Assembly (NCBI RefSeq): GCF_009467825.1
Contig: NZ_WIOK01000034.1
Span: 1-50,912 of the forward strand
DNA: 50,912 nt
From: Cyclobacterium xiamenense
GTDB lineage: Bacteria; Bacteroidota; Bacteroidia; Cytophagales; Cyclobacteriaceae
Reading direction: 5' to 3'
Numbering within the stretch: position 1 is the stretch's first letter; each line of letters starts with the position of its first letter. Under the pieces are notes generated by a model. It saw only the letters and a program-made list of their open reading frames with translations. It was not told where the DNA came from and did no database searches. Below are positions 41,935 through 50,876 of this stretch, one piece after another. Both the position numbers and the translations under genes were made by a program.

Positions 41935-43536
41935 ATGAAAAAGTACATAAGTTTATTTCTTCTAAGCAGCTTTCTGGTGGTCACCTCCTGTGACGACCGA
42001 TTTGCAGAGCTGAATACGGATCCCAACAGGCCCGGTGCAGATGTTTTCGATCCGAACCTGATTTTGCCGGTGGCCACCTATGGCTATGGCAACATGCTAA
42101 CGGGCTATTCCGGACCGATTTTGTTTCAAAGTATGTGGATTCAGTCCCTGGCTTCTACCTCCACCGGAGGGGCCAATTACTATTCGAACGCAGATAAGTA
42201 CGTGATTTCCGGAAGTACCAACTCCTATATTCAGGGCGTTTGGAACAACGGCTATCAAATCGCTTCCCGTATCAATCAGATGCAGAGCCTTGCCCGAACC
42301 AAGGATCTAAGCAATCTGGATGCCGTGGGCGGGATTTTCAAAGCAAGCACCTTGGCCTTTGTGTCGGATGTATACGGGGACGTTCCTTACACCGAAGGGC
42401 TGCAGGCAGAAGAGGGAATCACCCAACCCAAGTACGACAGCCAATCGGAAGCCTACATGGCCATGTTGACTGATCTGGAGACTTCCCTTGCTAGTTTGAA
42501 TCCAGCAGGCGACCCTATCCGTAACGACGTGATGTATGGGGGAGACCTGGAAAAATGGCGGAAGTTTGGCTACTCCGTGATGCTAAAAATGGCGCTGCGC
42601 CTTGTGAAGGTGGATCCTGCTGCCGCTCAGACATGGGTGCAAAAAGCGGTCGCCGGTGGGGTGTTTACTTCCCCGGATGACGACGCGCTGATACCTTCCG
42701 ATCAGGCAAATGGCTATTCCAACCAAAGTGCCAACGCACTGAACGTGGTGGATGACATCTACGAAGTAAGGTGGTCCGATAAAACGATCGACTTCCTGCA
42801 AGCCACCAACGATCCACGACTATCCATTGTTGCCGAGGTACCCCCTGCGGGACTGGCTGCCAATAGAGACGGCGTGGTGGAAGGAAACAGCGATCCGGCC
42901 GTTCAAATCGGCCTGCCCAATGGCTTTGACCTGACCGGAGGCGCGTTTGATATTACCACGCATCCGGAGTACCCCGGACCAACCGGTACGGGTGGAGATA
43001 TCGCCATCATTGGCGCCTATTCCCGACCAACGGCAATTTACAGAGACCGGGATGCGCCCGTATTCGCGCTAACCTACGCAGAAGTACAACTGCTGTTGGC
43101 CGATGCCGCCGTGCGCGGTTTGGCTTCCGGCTCAGCAGCCGAGTATTACAAAAATGGCGTGGAAGCGGCCTTTGTTTCCATCGGTAAATTTGGAGGCAGA
43201 ACCGTAGCTATCGAAGACATCACGGACTATACGGATGCCAATCCACTGGATCAGTCTACCACAGACGCTTCGCTGAAAATGATCAACGAACAAATCTGGG
43301 TTACCACCAGTCTTTTTGCCAATTTCGTGGAGGCATGGAATAACTGGAAACGAACCGGTTATCCTGAGTTGACGCCCGTTAACTTTCCGGGTAACTTTTC
43401 CTCCGGTCAGATTCCTCGCCGACAGCCTTATCCAGCCGGTGAAAGCGGAGTAAACGGGGAATCCCTGAATGCCGCCGTTTCCCGAATGGGAGGCGATGAT
43501 TGGATCACACGTACCTGGTGGGACGGAGGAAATTAA
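41935..43536 (+). CDS. SusD/RagB-like surface lipoprotein (SusD-like_2 group)
   Basis: The 533-residue lipoprotein has a signal ending VVTSC (Cys at about residue 19) and then DDRFAELNTDPNRPG, a start typical of the SusD-like_2 group. TPR-like helices follow (for example AEVQLLLADAAVRGLASGSAAEYYKNGVEAAF). The C-terminal region carries ETVWVTT-like text (EQIWVTTSLFANFVEAWNNWKRTGYP). It forms the lid over the SusC barrel and captures the ligand at the cell surface. It starts 2 bases after the SusC stop and ends at a strong terminator, giving a two-gene operon. Confidence 0.94.
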   Translation: MKKYISLFLLSSFLVVTSCDDRFAELNTDPNRPGADVFDPNLILPVATYGYGNMLTGYSGPILFQSMWIQSLASTSTGGANYYSNADKYVISGSTNSYIQGVWNNGYQIASRINQMQSLARTKDLSNLDAVGGIFKASTLAFVSDVYGDVPYTEGLQAEEGITQPKYDSQSEAYMAMLTDLETSLASLNPAGDPIRNDVMYGGDLEKWRKFGYSVMLKMALRLVKVDPAAAQTWVQKAVAGGVFTSPDDDALIPSDQANGYSNQSANALNVVDDIYEVRWSDKTIDFLQATNDPRLSIVAEVPPAGLAANRDGVVEGNSDPAVQIGLPNGFDLTGGAFDITTHPEYPGPTGTGGDIAIIGAYSRPTAIYRDRDAPVFALTYAEVQLLLADAAVRGLASGSAAEYYKNGVEAAFVSIGKFGGRTVAIEDITDYTDANPLDQSTTDASLKMINEQIWVTTSLFANFVEAWNNWKRTGYPELTPVNFPGNFSSGQIPRRQPYPAGESGVNGESLNAAVSRMGGDDWITRTWWDGGN

Positions 43537-43567
43537 TTCCTTCCTGACTCAGGATTACTATCCCAAG

Positions 43568-43606
43568 CAGAGGTTTCGATTCGCGTCGAAACCTCTGTTT
43601 TTTTTT
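43568..43606 (+). terminator. Strong terminator of the susC-susD operon
   Basis: A 12-bp perfect stem (CAGAGGTTTCGA / TCGAAACCTCTG) with a 6-base loop is followed by nine T. It lies 32 bases after the SusD stop. Confidence 0.95.
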
Positions 43607-43783
43607 GCCCGTTTTCTGCCGAACGAATTGAAACGTAACAACGGGTTTCGAGTCGGCCGCTCCTACGATCGATGAGTCAAATTTGGTTGGATTTTTTTTC
43701 CAGGTATCCCAAGGCGGGTCCAGGGTTACCGGATAGGTAAAAATATTTTTTGAATGATTGCTAGGTAGTTGCATGCAATCCAG

Positions 43784-43791
43784 TAAATTTG
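43784..43791 (+). promoter_or_regulatory. Bacteroidota -7 element upstream of the GH3-like gene
   Basis: TAAATTTG matches TAnnTTTG and lies 22 bases before the ATG at 43814. A TTG about 23 bases upstream could serve as the -33 element. It separates this gene from the SusCD operon. Confidence 0.4.
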
Positions 43792-43813
43792 ATCAAATCG
43801 TCATCTCAGGAAA

Positions 43814-45367
43814 ATGGCTATCCTTGGTACATTGCTTAAAAAAGGTATTCGCCTGCGGGAATCCCTGGAGCAGGAATACAGTTCTCCGCATGAATTGCAA
43901 AAGCAGGAACTGAAAAAGCTGATGATACGGGCCAGGGACACCGAATTCGGAAAAAAATACGAATTCGATCACATTCTGCGAGCGTTTAAAACGAGCAACG
44001 ATGATTTTTACCGGGTATTTTCTTCCCGGGTTCCCCGGTACGATTACGAAAAGATGTATGCGGAATGGTGGTTCCGACTAAAGGAGGGAAGTAAAAACCT
44101 TACCTGGCCGGGAGCCATCCGGTATTTTGCCCTGACCTCCGGCACCTCCGGTGCGGCCTCAAAATACATCCCGATCAGTAAAGACATGGTGAGGGCGATA
44201 CGCAAAACCGGCGTTCGGCAAATCCTCTCCTTATCGAAATACGATCTTCCGGATGAGTTATTTACCAAGGGCATTTTGATGTTGGGAGGAAGCACGGATT
44301 TGGAATTCAATGGGACGTTTTTTTCGGGAGACCTGAGTGGGATTACCACCGGAAGACTCCCGGTCTGGTTCCAGCGCTTTTACAAGCCGGGCAAGAAAAT
44401 TTCCAGGAATAAAAACTGGGGAGAGAAAATCGATCGCATTGTAGAAATGGCACCCAACTGGGATATTGGGATCATCGTGGGTGTTCCTGCCTGGCTACAG
44501 ATCTTGCTGGAGAAAATTGTTGCCACCTATCGGGTGGACAGTATCCACGCAATCTGGCCCAACCTACGAATTTTTGTTCACGGCGGGGTTTCCTTTGAAC
44601 CCTACCGAAAGGGGTTCGAAAAATTGCTGGGTAGGCCTTTGATCTACATGGAAACCTACCTGGCTTCCGAGGGCTTTTTGGCTTTTCAGGCCCTACCGAA
44701 CCGGAAATCCATGCGCCTGGTGCTGAACAACGGAATTTTTTACGAATTTATTCCCTTTACCGACGCCAACTTCGACGAAAATGGGGACATGCATCCCGAA
44801 GCCCAAACGCTGTCAATCGATCAGGTGCATCCGCATACCGACTATGCCTTGCTTATTAGCACCTGTGCCGGTGCCTGGCGATACTTGATAGGCGATGTGA
44901 TCCGGTTTGATTCGGTTTTGGAGAGTGAAATACGGATCACCGGACGCACGAAGCATTTTCTGAGTTTGTGCGGAGAGCATTTGTCCATGGACAACATGAA
45001 CCGCGCGATGGAGTTGGTGTCCAGGGAGCTGACTATGAATAGCTCCGAGTTTACCGTATTGGGCTTGCCGGATGGTGCCCTGTTTATGCATCATTGGTTT
45101 GTGGGCACCGAGGACGAGGTAGATGCGCAGCAGCTGATGGACCGCATCGACGCGACGCTAAAGCGGCTGAACGACGATTACGCCGTAGAGCGGGCCCATG
45201 CCCTTAAAAAAGTGGTTCTGACCAAGCTACCAGTTTCCTTTTTTTACGACTGGCTGCGGTCCCAGGGAAAAGAAGGCGGTCAAAACAAATTTCCCCGGGT
45301 ATTGAAAGGGGCGAAGGCCGAGGCCTGGTTGGCCTTCGTTCGGGAGCGAGGCATTCGGCTCGATTAG
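43814..45367 (+). CDS. GH3 auxin-responsive-promoter family protein
   Basis: The 517-residue protein is related to plant GH3 acyl-acid-amido synthetases and belongs to the ANL adenylating superfamily. The ATP-binding loop is FALTSGTSGAASKYIPI (about residues 98-114). Other core strings are METYLASEGFLAF, GAWRYLIGDVIRF and ITGRTKHFLSLCGEHLS. The expected chemistry is activation of a carboxylic acid with ATP and coupling to an amine. Bacterial members are mostly uncharacterised. The gene stands alone with its own promoter element. It is not part of the SusCD unit. Confidence 0.9.
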   Translation: MAILGTLLKKGIRLRESLEQEYSSPHELQKQELKKLMIRARDTEFGKKYEFDHILRAFKTSNDDFYRVFSSRVPRYDYEKMYAEWWFRLKEGSKNLTWPGAIRYFALTSGTSGAASKYIPISKDMVRAIRKTGVRQILSLSKYDLPDELFTKGILMLGGSTDLEFNGTFFSGDLSGITTGRLPVWFQRFYKPGKKISRNKNWGEKIDRIVEMAPNWDIGIIVGVPAWLQILLEKIVATYRVDSIHAIWPNLRIFVHGGVSFEPYRKGFEKLLGRPLIYMETYLASEGFLAFQALPNRKSMRLVLNNGIFYEFIPFTDANFDENGDMHPEAQTLSIDQVHPHTDYALLISTCAGAWRYLIGDVIRFDSVLESEIRITGRTKHFLSLCGEHLSMDNMNRAMELVSRELTMNSSEFTVLGLPDGALFMHHWFVGTEDEVDAQQLMDRIDATLKRLNDDYAVERAHALKKVVLTKLPVSFFYDWLRSQGKEGGQNKFPRVLKGAKAEAWLAFVRERGIRLD

Positions 45368-46334
45368 CCGCAGGGATACTAGCGGATGGAGGCTGCTGGG
45401 AACTAACTCGGTATAGGTGTCCTTGGGTTGGGCGGCGGATTCGAGGAGCAAAGACCATCTGTCCGTGTGGCCAGTGCCTGTGCTGCAGATCGATTCCTTC
45501 AATCCGGGGTGATCTCCTACTGAAACGGCCCCGGGTAAGATGTCGTAAACGACCTTAGGAGCTTACGCATTGTACCCATTGTTGTGGTGTCGTTTTTTAT
45601 TTTTTTTTAAGCACTTGGTGTCACATTTATTTGTCCACCGATAGCTTTTAAAACGTTCATGATTGTCTCGAATGGTGGGTTCGCTCCATCGGCCAATGCT
45701 TTGTAAAGACTCGGTCTGCTCATTCCAGTTTTTTCTGCAATTTTTGTCCTCCCGATGGCTTTTGCAATGTGTCCGATACCTTGTTGGACCTTTCGCCCAT
45801 TGCCTTTTACTGCGGGTAAAGGGGGTGATTCCGTAGCTTATTCGAAAAAATTTGCAGCTCATCCGTAGATTAACGGGGTTTACCACAAATGGCCTTACTC
45901 CCAGATACGCCATCTTTACGGAATTGTAGGGCAGCTTGCCGAATTTTAGACCGATCCATACCCTGGGGATGGGTACATTGGATCAAGAAACAGCCACAGA
46001 TCGGCAGGTAGTAGCGGTAAAAAAACGGCCCGGTTGTAGGGTACCCCGCTGCTCCCGCTTCCATCAATCGTGGATTGCTTCGTGGGTACCGATGCATCAA
46101 TTCCCAATTGTACAATGAATTCGCTACAAAAGCAAAAAAAATGAAAAAAGTCAAAAATCGAAACGGCGCTTGCACGTAACTACCCGGTCCGGTCGCGGAT
46201 AATTAGCGACCTGGCTCAGAACTACCTATTGGTCCGAGTTTGCGGCCGATAATGGATGCTTTACTGACTTGGTCTGAAAGCCGGTAAAAACAAAATTTAT
46301 TATAAAAAAAATTAAAAACGTAAACATAAAAATC
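45368..46334. other. Gene-poor, probably decayed tract
   Basis: About 970 bases hold no intact gene. A damaged antitoxin-like frame is at 45607-45837 (minus). Other frames (for example 45870-46175 minus, with MDRSKIRQAALQFRKDG) read like fragments that I cannot assign. Several short repeats and T/A tracts are present, including an AAACGAC...GTCGTTT hairpin at 45546-45596 followed by a T run, which could end a plus-strand transcript. Confidence 0.55.
45607..45837 (-). pseudogene. Decayed HigA-like antitoxin (addiction-module antidote family), 5' end lost
   Basis: The minus-strand frame ends at TAA 45607 and reads back 76 codons to an in-frame stop, with no ATG or other good start before the conserved part. 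The translated text GHIAKAIGRTKIAEKTGMS followed by RPSLYKALADGANPPFETIM and NVLKAIGGQINVTP matches the helix-turn-helix C-terminal half of COG3636-type antitoxins. These usually have about 100 residues and sit next to a HigB/RelE-type toxin. The N-terminal 40 residues are missing or frameshifted, and no toxin frame is seen nearby. It is best read as a remnant of a toxin-antitoxin module. Confidence 0.65.
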
Positions 46335-46898
46335 ATGAATCGTTTAAAAACAAAAATCATTTTCGTAGTAGCTTGTATGTTCGGCTATTTTCTTAACAGT
46401 GGGGTCCTACTTGCCCAATCGGAACCGAACAAATCCTTTTACACAATCGCTGTGGATCCGACTTTCGGTGGCAATAGTAGTTTCGTATCTGTTCCGCCCG
46501 TAGCACTCTACATGGAAAAAGGGGTTGCTGATTTTTTGAGTGTTGGTCTTGCCGTTGGCGCTGATATGCGCGAGTGGGTATCCACCGAGAGCACAGTTGC
46601 TGTCGGAATTACTGGCCGTTTTGTCGGTTATGCCTTGCAGGCAGTAGAGAAATTTTCCGGTGGAGAGGTAAATGCTGCCGGATTGGAACCTTATTTTGGG
46701 CTTACCTATGGCTATTATATGCCTCAGCCCTTTGATGAGATCGGATCGCTTCTCAGCTTCAGTGGATTTGGGGTGGTTTTGGGTACCCGCTGGTACCCTG
46801 GAGATTCCAGAAAATTCGGTCTGATGCTGGAGTATTCCTCCCGGGGAAACACCGGCATGGGGACAGGGATCAATGTGGGAGTCACCTTTGGGCGGTAA
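46335..46898 (+). CDS. Small outer-membrane beta-barrel-like protein, 187 aa
   Basis: The product has a signal peptide (MNRLKTKIIFVVACMFGYF, cut after LLAQ). It is followed by about 155 residues of alternating small and aromatic residues with Gly turns (FLSVGLAVGADMRE, VAVGITGRFVGYALQ, PYFGLTYGYYMPQ, SGFGVVLGTRWYPGD, INVGVTFGR). This pattern and the C-terminal strand ending in R suggest an 8-strand outer-membrane barrel of the OmpW/opacity type. I assign no family. It lies beside the decayed tract with AT-rich upstream DNA. No neighbour explains its role. Confidence 0.75.
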   Translation: MNRLKTKIIFVVACMFGYFLNSGVLLAQSEPNKSFYTIAVDPTFGGNSSFVSVPPVALYMEKGVADFLSVGLAVGADMREWVSTESTVAVGITGRFVGYALQAVEKFSGGEVNAAGLEPYFGLTYGYYMPQPFDEIGSLLSFSGFGVVLGTRWYPGDSRKFGLMLEYSSRGNTGMGTGINVGVTFGR

Positions 46899-47345
46899 AC
46901 GTTTCTGAATGGGTGCGGAGGTTGTGTCGAGAACTAGTCGGAATTGGCATAAGTCTGCCTTTCAATTATTCGGAACGCAACCTCAGCCACGCACCGACCC
47001 CCTTGTAGAAAATCACCGAAGTTGTCTGGATTGTTTCCGGCGGGATTGATTGAGCGAAAAACAGGCCCGGGAGCTTGTCGACACCGTCGACGGACATCCA
47101 TAAAGAAACAAGGGGAGGGTCTTCGATTAAGACCTTCGGGAGGTTTTACCCGACGCTACTATCGGCTCGGTTGCAACAGCGACTACTTCCGATACCAAAA
47201 GGATCTCGGTGGGCCGTATTGGCCGATATGCAGCGTTTTGAGCGGGCCTGATCACGTGTAATCAACGATTAGATCCGAAGGTCCTATTGATGGGTAGTAT
47301 CTACCTCAACTGTTACTTTCTTTACCACTAGATATGTATATAAAC
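46899..47345. other. Intergenic stretch with folded inverted repeat
   Basis: About 440 bases without a supported gene. The main structure is a long imperfect hairpin at 46912-46995: arms GGTGCG-GAGGTTG and CAACCTC-(5)-CGCACC, with nested pairs inside (AATTGGCA with TGCC...CAATT). There is also a small GGTCTT/AAGACC hairpin at about 47119-47135. No T run follows the large hairpin, so it is not a standard terminator. Confidence 0.5.
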
Positions 47346-47942
47346 ATGAAATCTTTATTGACACGTTATTGTCTAATTGCCGCCATGATTGTTTCCGGGT
47401 GTTCCTCAGATGATGACATGGAACCTGAGGAGGACCTTATCGCTGAAATCCCGAGTGAATTTCTGGCAACCGCCGATGGTATCGAATTATTTACCAAGGG
47501 GGAATTCAGCGGAAGAATTGGAAACGAATCCTTTACCGCAGAACTGAAATCGGTAATGTATACCGATTTTCAGGGTATCCCTGGTATAACTTATAAAATG
47601 GTTAGTTTGGTCGGAATGGTTTTGAAACCCGACAGAAATGAAATGATTTTCATAAGCCTTACCTCTTTCAGCAATGACATTATTGCGGGGGTTACCTATG
47701 GGAATTCTTCTGACGAAACCTTTGTAGGCCTACACAGTGTGGGAAGTGATGACGATTACGTTTCCAGACTAGTCAATGAAGTAGAACTGACGTTTCAGAA
47801 ATTGGATGTTGGATCAGGGCTTGCCTCGGGTTCAGTAAAAGGGAATTTACTTTCTGAGGAAAGTGATCAACCCTTGGGTACCGTTGAGCTTTCCTTTGAA
47901 AATATTGAGCTCGTGAAAGTAGAGGAGTCAATCGGAAGTTAA
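47346..47942 (+). CDS. Predicted surface lipoprotein, 198 aa
   Basis: From ATG 47346 the product begins MKSLLTRYCLIAAMIVSGCSS, a lipoprotein signal with Cys about residue 19, then SSDDDMEPEED. An acidic run straight after the lipidated Cys is the pattern linked in Bacteroidota to export across the outer membrane to the cell surface. The rest is a strand-rich domain with no recognised family. ATG 47334 (MYIN added) is an alternative start. A strong terminator follows the gene. Confidence 0.75.
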   Translation: MKSLLTRYCLIAAMIVSGCSSDDDMEPEEDLIAEIPSEFLATADGIELFTKGEFSGRIGNESFTAELKSVMYTDFQGIPGITYKMVSLVGMVLKPDRNEMIFISLTSFSNDIIAGVTYGNSSDETFVGLHSVGSDDDYVSRLVNEVELTFQKLDVGSGLASGSVKGNLLSEESDQPLGTVELSFENIELVKVEESIGS

Positions 47943-48006
47943 TTCCTTCTCCAGTTATTCCGGAAGGGGTTGCATCAATTTTGACGGGTTATTTTTATTT
48001 ACAGTA

Positions 48007-48039
48007 CTGCCGAAACGATTCCGTTTCGGCAGATTTTTT
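48007..48039 (+). terminator. Terminator after the surface lipoprotein gene
   Basis: An 11-bp perfect stem (CTGCCGAAACG / CGTTTCGGCAG) with loop ATTC is followed by ATTTTTT. It sits between convergent genes, but the T run favours the plus strand. Confidence 0.9.
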
Positions 48040-48052
48040 CCTTCCCGGCGGG

Positions 48053-48853
48053 TCAGTCGGGTCTAAGTTTAAAACCCAGCCGCGCATAGAGGAGCTTTCT
48101 GGCGTCGCCATTTCTGGGGATCGGGATGCGGAAAAAGGGATCTTCGCCGGTTTTTGCCTTCCGCGGAAGGATCACGTGATTGTCCTTAACCTGCGTGACC
48201 ATGGGAAGATTGATCACGTACTTTCGATTGATCCGGTGAAAATCTTTGAGCAGGTACAGGTTGTCCCGGTAAAAGTTTTTGAGTCCGGGGCTGGTAAAGG
48301 GAATGGGGGTACTATTGTCGGTAGTATAGGCACGTATGAGCTTGTCATCGGCTTCCAGCAGAATGAGCTCTTTAATCGGTATGGCCGTGGCCTCGTTGTG
48401 CGAGGTAGCGACAAAGATGGATTTATTCTGAATGCCATTCTGGTTGGGCTCCATGGACTCCACTTTGCTGCGTTGAGATTGAAAGATGGTGGCAAGTTCG
48501 ATTTTGTCCATTAATCGATCATAGTCCACTGGCTTCGGGATAAAATCAAAGGGCATGAGGTACTTGGCCAAATTAAATCCCAGGCTGCGGGGTAAACCGG
48601 ATAAGAATACGATCGGGATGGGGTACGAACGATTGAGGTATTGTGCCAGGCGGATTCCGGCATCCACATCGGTTCCGAGTGCAATGTCCAGTAGGGCCAC
48701 TTCCGGTTGCTGGTGCAGCACGATTTCCAGTGCTGCCTGGTAGGTTTCGGCCGGCCCAAGGATTTCGTGGGGGTCCTCGGCAAAGTGTTCGCTTATGGAA
48801 AGCGCAATTTCTTCGCCAATGGAGGGATTGTCTTCTACGATCAGGATTTTCAT
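48053..48853 (-). CDS. LytTR-family response regulator
   Basis: From ATG 48853 (MKILIVEDNPS) the 266-residue protein has a receiver domain with D56 as phosphoacceptor (VALLDIALG) and K106 (FIPKPVD). A LytTR DNA-binding domain follows (about 160-250), including LLEADDKLIRAYT and FHRINRKYVINLPMV. It should bind direct repeats upstream of target genes after phosphorylation. Its start overlaps the end of the kinase gene by four bases, so the two are made together. Targets are not known; no LytTR direct repeats were recognised in the window. Confidence 0.93.
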   Translation of the reverse strand: MKILIVEDNPSIGEEIALSISEHFAEDPHEILGPAETYQAALEIVLHQQPEVALLDIALGTDVDAGIRLAQYLNRSYPIPIVFLSGLPRSLGFNLAKYLMPFDFIPKPVDYDRLMDKIELATIFQSQRSKVESMEPNQNGIQNKSIFVATSHNEATAIPIKELILLEADDKLIRAYTTDNSTPIPFTSPGLKNFYRDNLYLLKDFHRINRKYVINLPMVTQVKDNHVILPRKAKTGEDPFFRIPIPRNGDARKLLYARLGFKLRPD

Positions 48854-50757
48854 ACGTCTGTTTGGGTGGGTTTTGTTTCGATTTTGAAGCGAAGGCAATG
48901 GTGAATTCCCGCATCGCTTTCGGTGGTTAGTGTTGCGTCGAGGTCTTGAGCAAATTTTTCGATCAACTCGGTTCCGGTACCCCTCCTTTGCTGATTCTCC
49001 GTCAAGCCGGATCCGTTATCCCGGTAGTGCAGCGTAAGAACTTGGTTTTCCTCCTGGAGTTGAATGGAGATCTGGGGATTTTGGGTGTTTGCAAAGGCAT
49101 ATTTGCTACTATTTCGCAGCCATTCGTCCAGAAGAATTCCCAGGCTCAGGATTTGATTGACCGGAAGCACAATGTCTTCTCTGCAGTCCAGAGTAAGTTG
49201 TGTCGTACTTTTTTCCAATCGGAATAGTTCCCGGTGAAGGTCCAGCAGTCCGGTAAGGTATTCAGCCAATGGCACCTCGAGTTCGTCCTCTACGTCGTAC
49301 AGATGCCGTTCCAGGGAAGCCGCCGTTTGCAGGATACGTCCTGCCAATACCAGTTCCGACTTGGTACCGGAGTCGGTGGCTTTCCTTCGGATGGTATGGA
49401 TTACGGTTTGAATCTTGGCCAGGCTATTGCTGGTGCGGTGCCGAATTTCGGTTTGCTGTGCCTTAATTACATAGTTTTGCTCCTGTATCAGTTTGGATTG
49501 CTGTTTTTGGGTGTTGAGGTTTCGGTACGTGATTAGCGAAAAGAAGGTGAGCAATACTCCCACGACACCGAGCAGCAGACTGGTGGTTTGGAATTGGGCG
49601 GACTTGATTTCGAACAAATTGGCTTGTTGGGCGACTTGTTCTTTCTCAAACTCTTTTTCCCGCAGTAAATACATGTTTCCAAGCTCTTGTACCTGGATTT
49701 TTTCATTCATAAACAAATCGGTTTTCAGGCTGTCCCAAATCTTATAGGTTTGAAGTGCCCGGTCATAGCGATGGGTGATTTCGTACAGCTGCACGCGTAA
49801 GGCGGCGTTTTTGATGGCCAGTTCTTTGGTTTGGATCTCCCGGATAATTTGCGCAGCCGAATCCAAATATTCTCCACTGCGGGAGTAGTCGCCCTTTTTT
49901 AGCCAGTAGTCAGCAAAATTGTTATAGCTGATTACCATCGACTCCGGTTCATTTAATTGGCGATGGATGGAATAGGCCTCCTGTAAATACGCGTAGGCGG
50001 AATCCAAAAGTGCCAGATCCAGGAAAATTTCTCCCAAATTATTGAAGGTGGAGGAAATGTCTCGCAAGTCACCCAAGGTTTTCTTTTGTTCAAGTGCCAG
50101 TTCATTGTAATAAATACAGGAATCGAACTCGCTTTTTTGTTGAAAATTGATCGCCATGTTATTGTATACATAGGCCACACCCTCCTGGTCACCAATAGCG
50201 TTGTAAAGCGCTAGCGCCTGTCGCAGGTAGTTCATAGACACATCGGGCGCATTGTTTTGCTGGTACAGCACACCGATAGAGTTATTTAAATTGGCCACTA
50301 TTTTCTTATCAGAAACATTCTTTGCCAATTCCAGGGTTGCCAAATACTGATCGAGGGCGACGGCATGGAGGCCCATTCGCTGGAAATTAAGTCCGATGCT
50401 TCTGGAGAAAGCGACCATCAGGCTGGAATCCCGGAGTCCTTCTGCGTAGGCGTAGGCAAGTTTGTAGGCCGTAATACTGGCCTCGTACTCTCCGGTAAGG
50501 TTTAGTATGTATCCCCTGTCGCCATAGATTCTTCGGATACGGTTGGAATCGCCCAGATAAAGGGCTTGGTCTAGCGCCAGATCCAATGTACGGTTAGCGG
50601 AATCAAGGGCATACACATCAATCTGCCGGCGAACCTTCTCCAGCAAACTATCCAACTCACTTCGATCGGGTCGCTGCTGCCAGGAAGAAAAAATTACCAG
50701 GGCAAGGGCAAGTACTACATACCGGGAAACGGGATGTGTTGGAAAATGGAATTTCAT
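48850..50757 (-). CDS. TPR-containing sensor histidine kinase (HisKA_2 type)
   Basis: The 635-residue kinase has an N-terminal signal or anchor. About seven tetratricopeptide repeats follow outside the membrane (about 35-375, with NNSIGVLYQQN, NNMAINFQQKS and NNLGEIFLDLA), then a coiled-coil linker and one TM helix (about 395-415). The kinase core is in the cytoplasm. The phospho-acceptor is H440 in EIRHRTSNSLAKIQ, the N-box Asn about 549 (DEWLRNSSKYAF), and the G1 box DNGSGL about 580. It signals to the coupled LytTR regulator. The ligand is unknown; TPRs suggest protein contacts. Confidence 0.93.
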   Translation of the reverse strand: MKFHFPTHPVSRYVVLALALVIFSSWQQRPDRSELDSLLEKVRRQIDVYALDSANRTLDLALDQALYLGDSNRIRRIYGDRGYILNLTGEYEASITAYKLAYAYAEGLRDSSLMVAFSRSIGLNFQRMGLHAVALDQYLATLELAKNVSDKKIVANLNNSIGVLYQQNNAPDVSMNYLRQALALYNAIGDQEGVAYVYNNMAINFQQKSEFDSCIYYNELALEQKKTLGDLRDISSTFNNLGEIFLDLALLDSAYAYLQEAYSIHRQLNEPESMVISYNNFADYWLKKGDYSRSGEYLDSAAQIIREIQTKELAIKNAALRVQLYEITHRYDRALQTYKIWDSLKTDLFMNEKIQVQELGNMYLLREKEFEKEQVAQQANLFEIKSAQFQTTSLLLGVVGVLLTFFSLITYRNLNTQKQQSKLIQEQNYVIKAQQTEIRHRTSNSLAKIQTVIHTIRRKATDSGTKSELVLAGRILQTAASLERHLYDVEDELEVPLAEYLTGLLDLHRELFRLEKSTTQLTLDCREDIVLPVNQILSLGILLDEWLRNSSKYAFANTQNPQISIQLQEENQVLTLHYRDNGSGLTENQQRRGTGTELIEKFAQDLDATLTTESDAGIHHCLRFKIETKPTQTDV

Positions 50758-50876
50758 GTCGGTTGGTGGGTTATTTAAAAAACAATGTCAGGTATAGTGT
50801 TTTGGAAAATAACTATTGAATAAGGCGTTTGTTAAATGGTTGGAATAAGGCTATATTGTCGTTAAACGCTGATTTT

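Noticed and set aside
45540-45600. Possible integron attC site in the decayed tract
   Set aside because: Inverted AAACGAC/GTCGTTT arms exist, but the RYYYAAC and GTTRRRY core sites in the right order are missing. The same applies to the repeat at 46912-46995, where GTT precedes AAC.
45563-45913. 116-codon minus-strand frame with a basic product
   Set aside because: It is in the wrong frame relative to the recognisable antitoxin remnant, and its product is a Lys/Arg/Cys-rich low-quality translation.
47981-48514. 177-codon plus-strand frame
   Set aside because: It is antisense to the LytTR regulator and crosses the terminator at 48007-48039.
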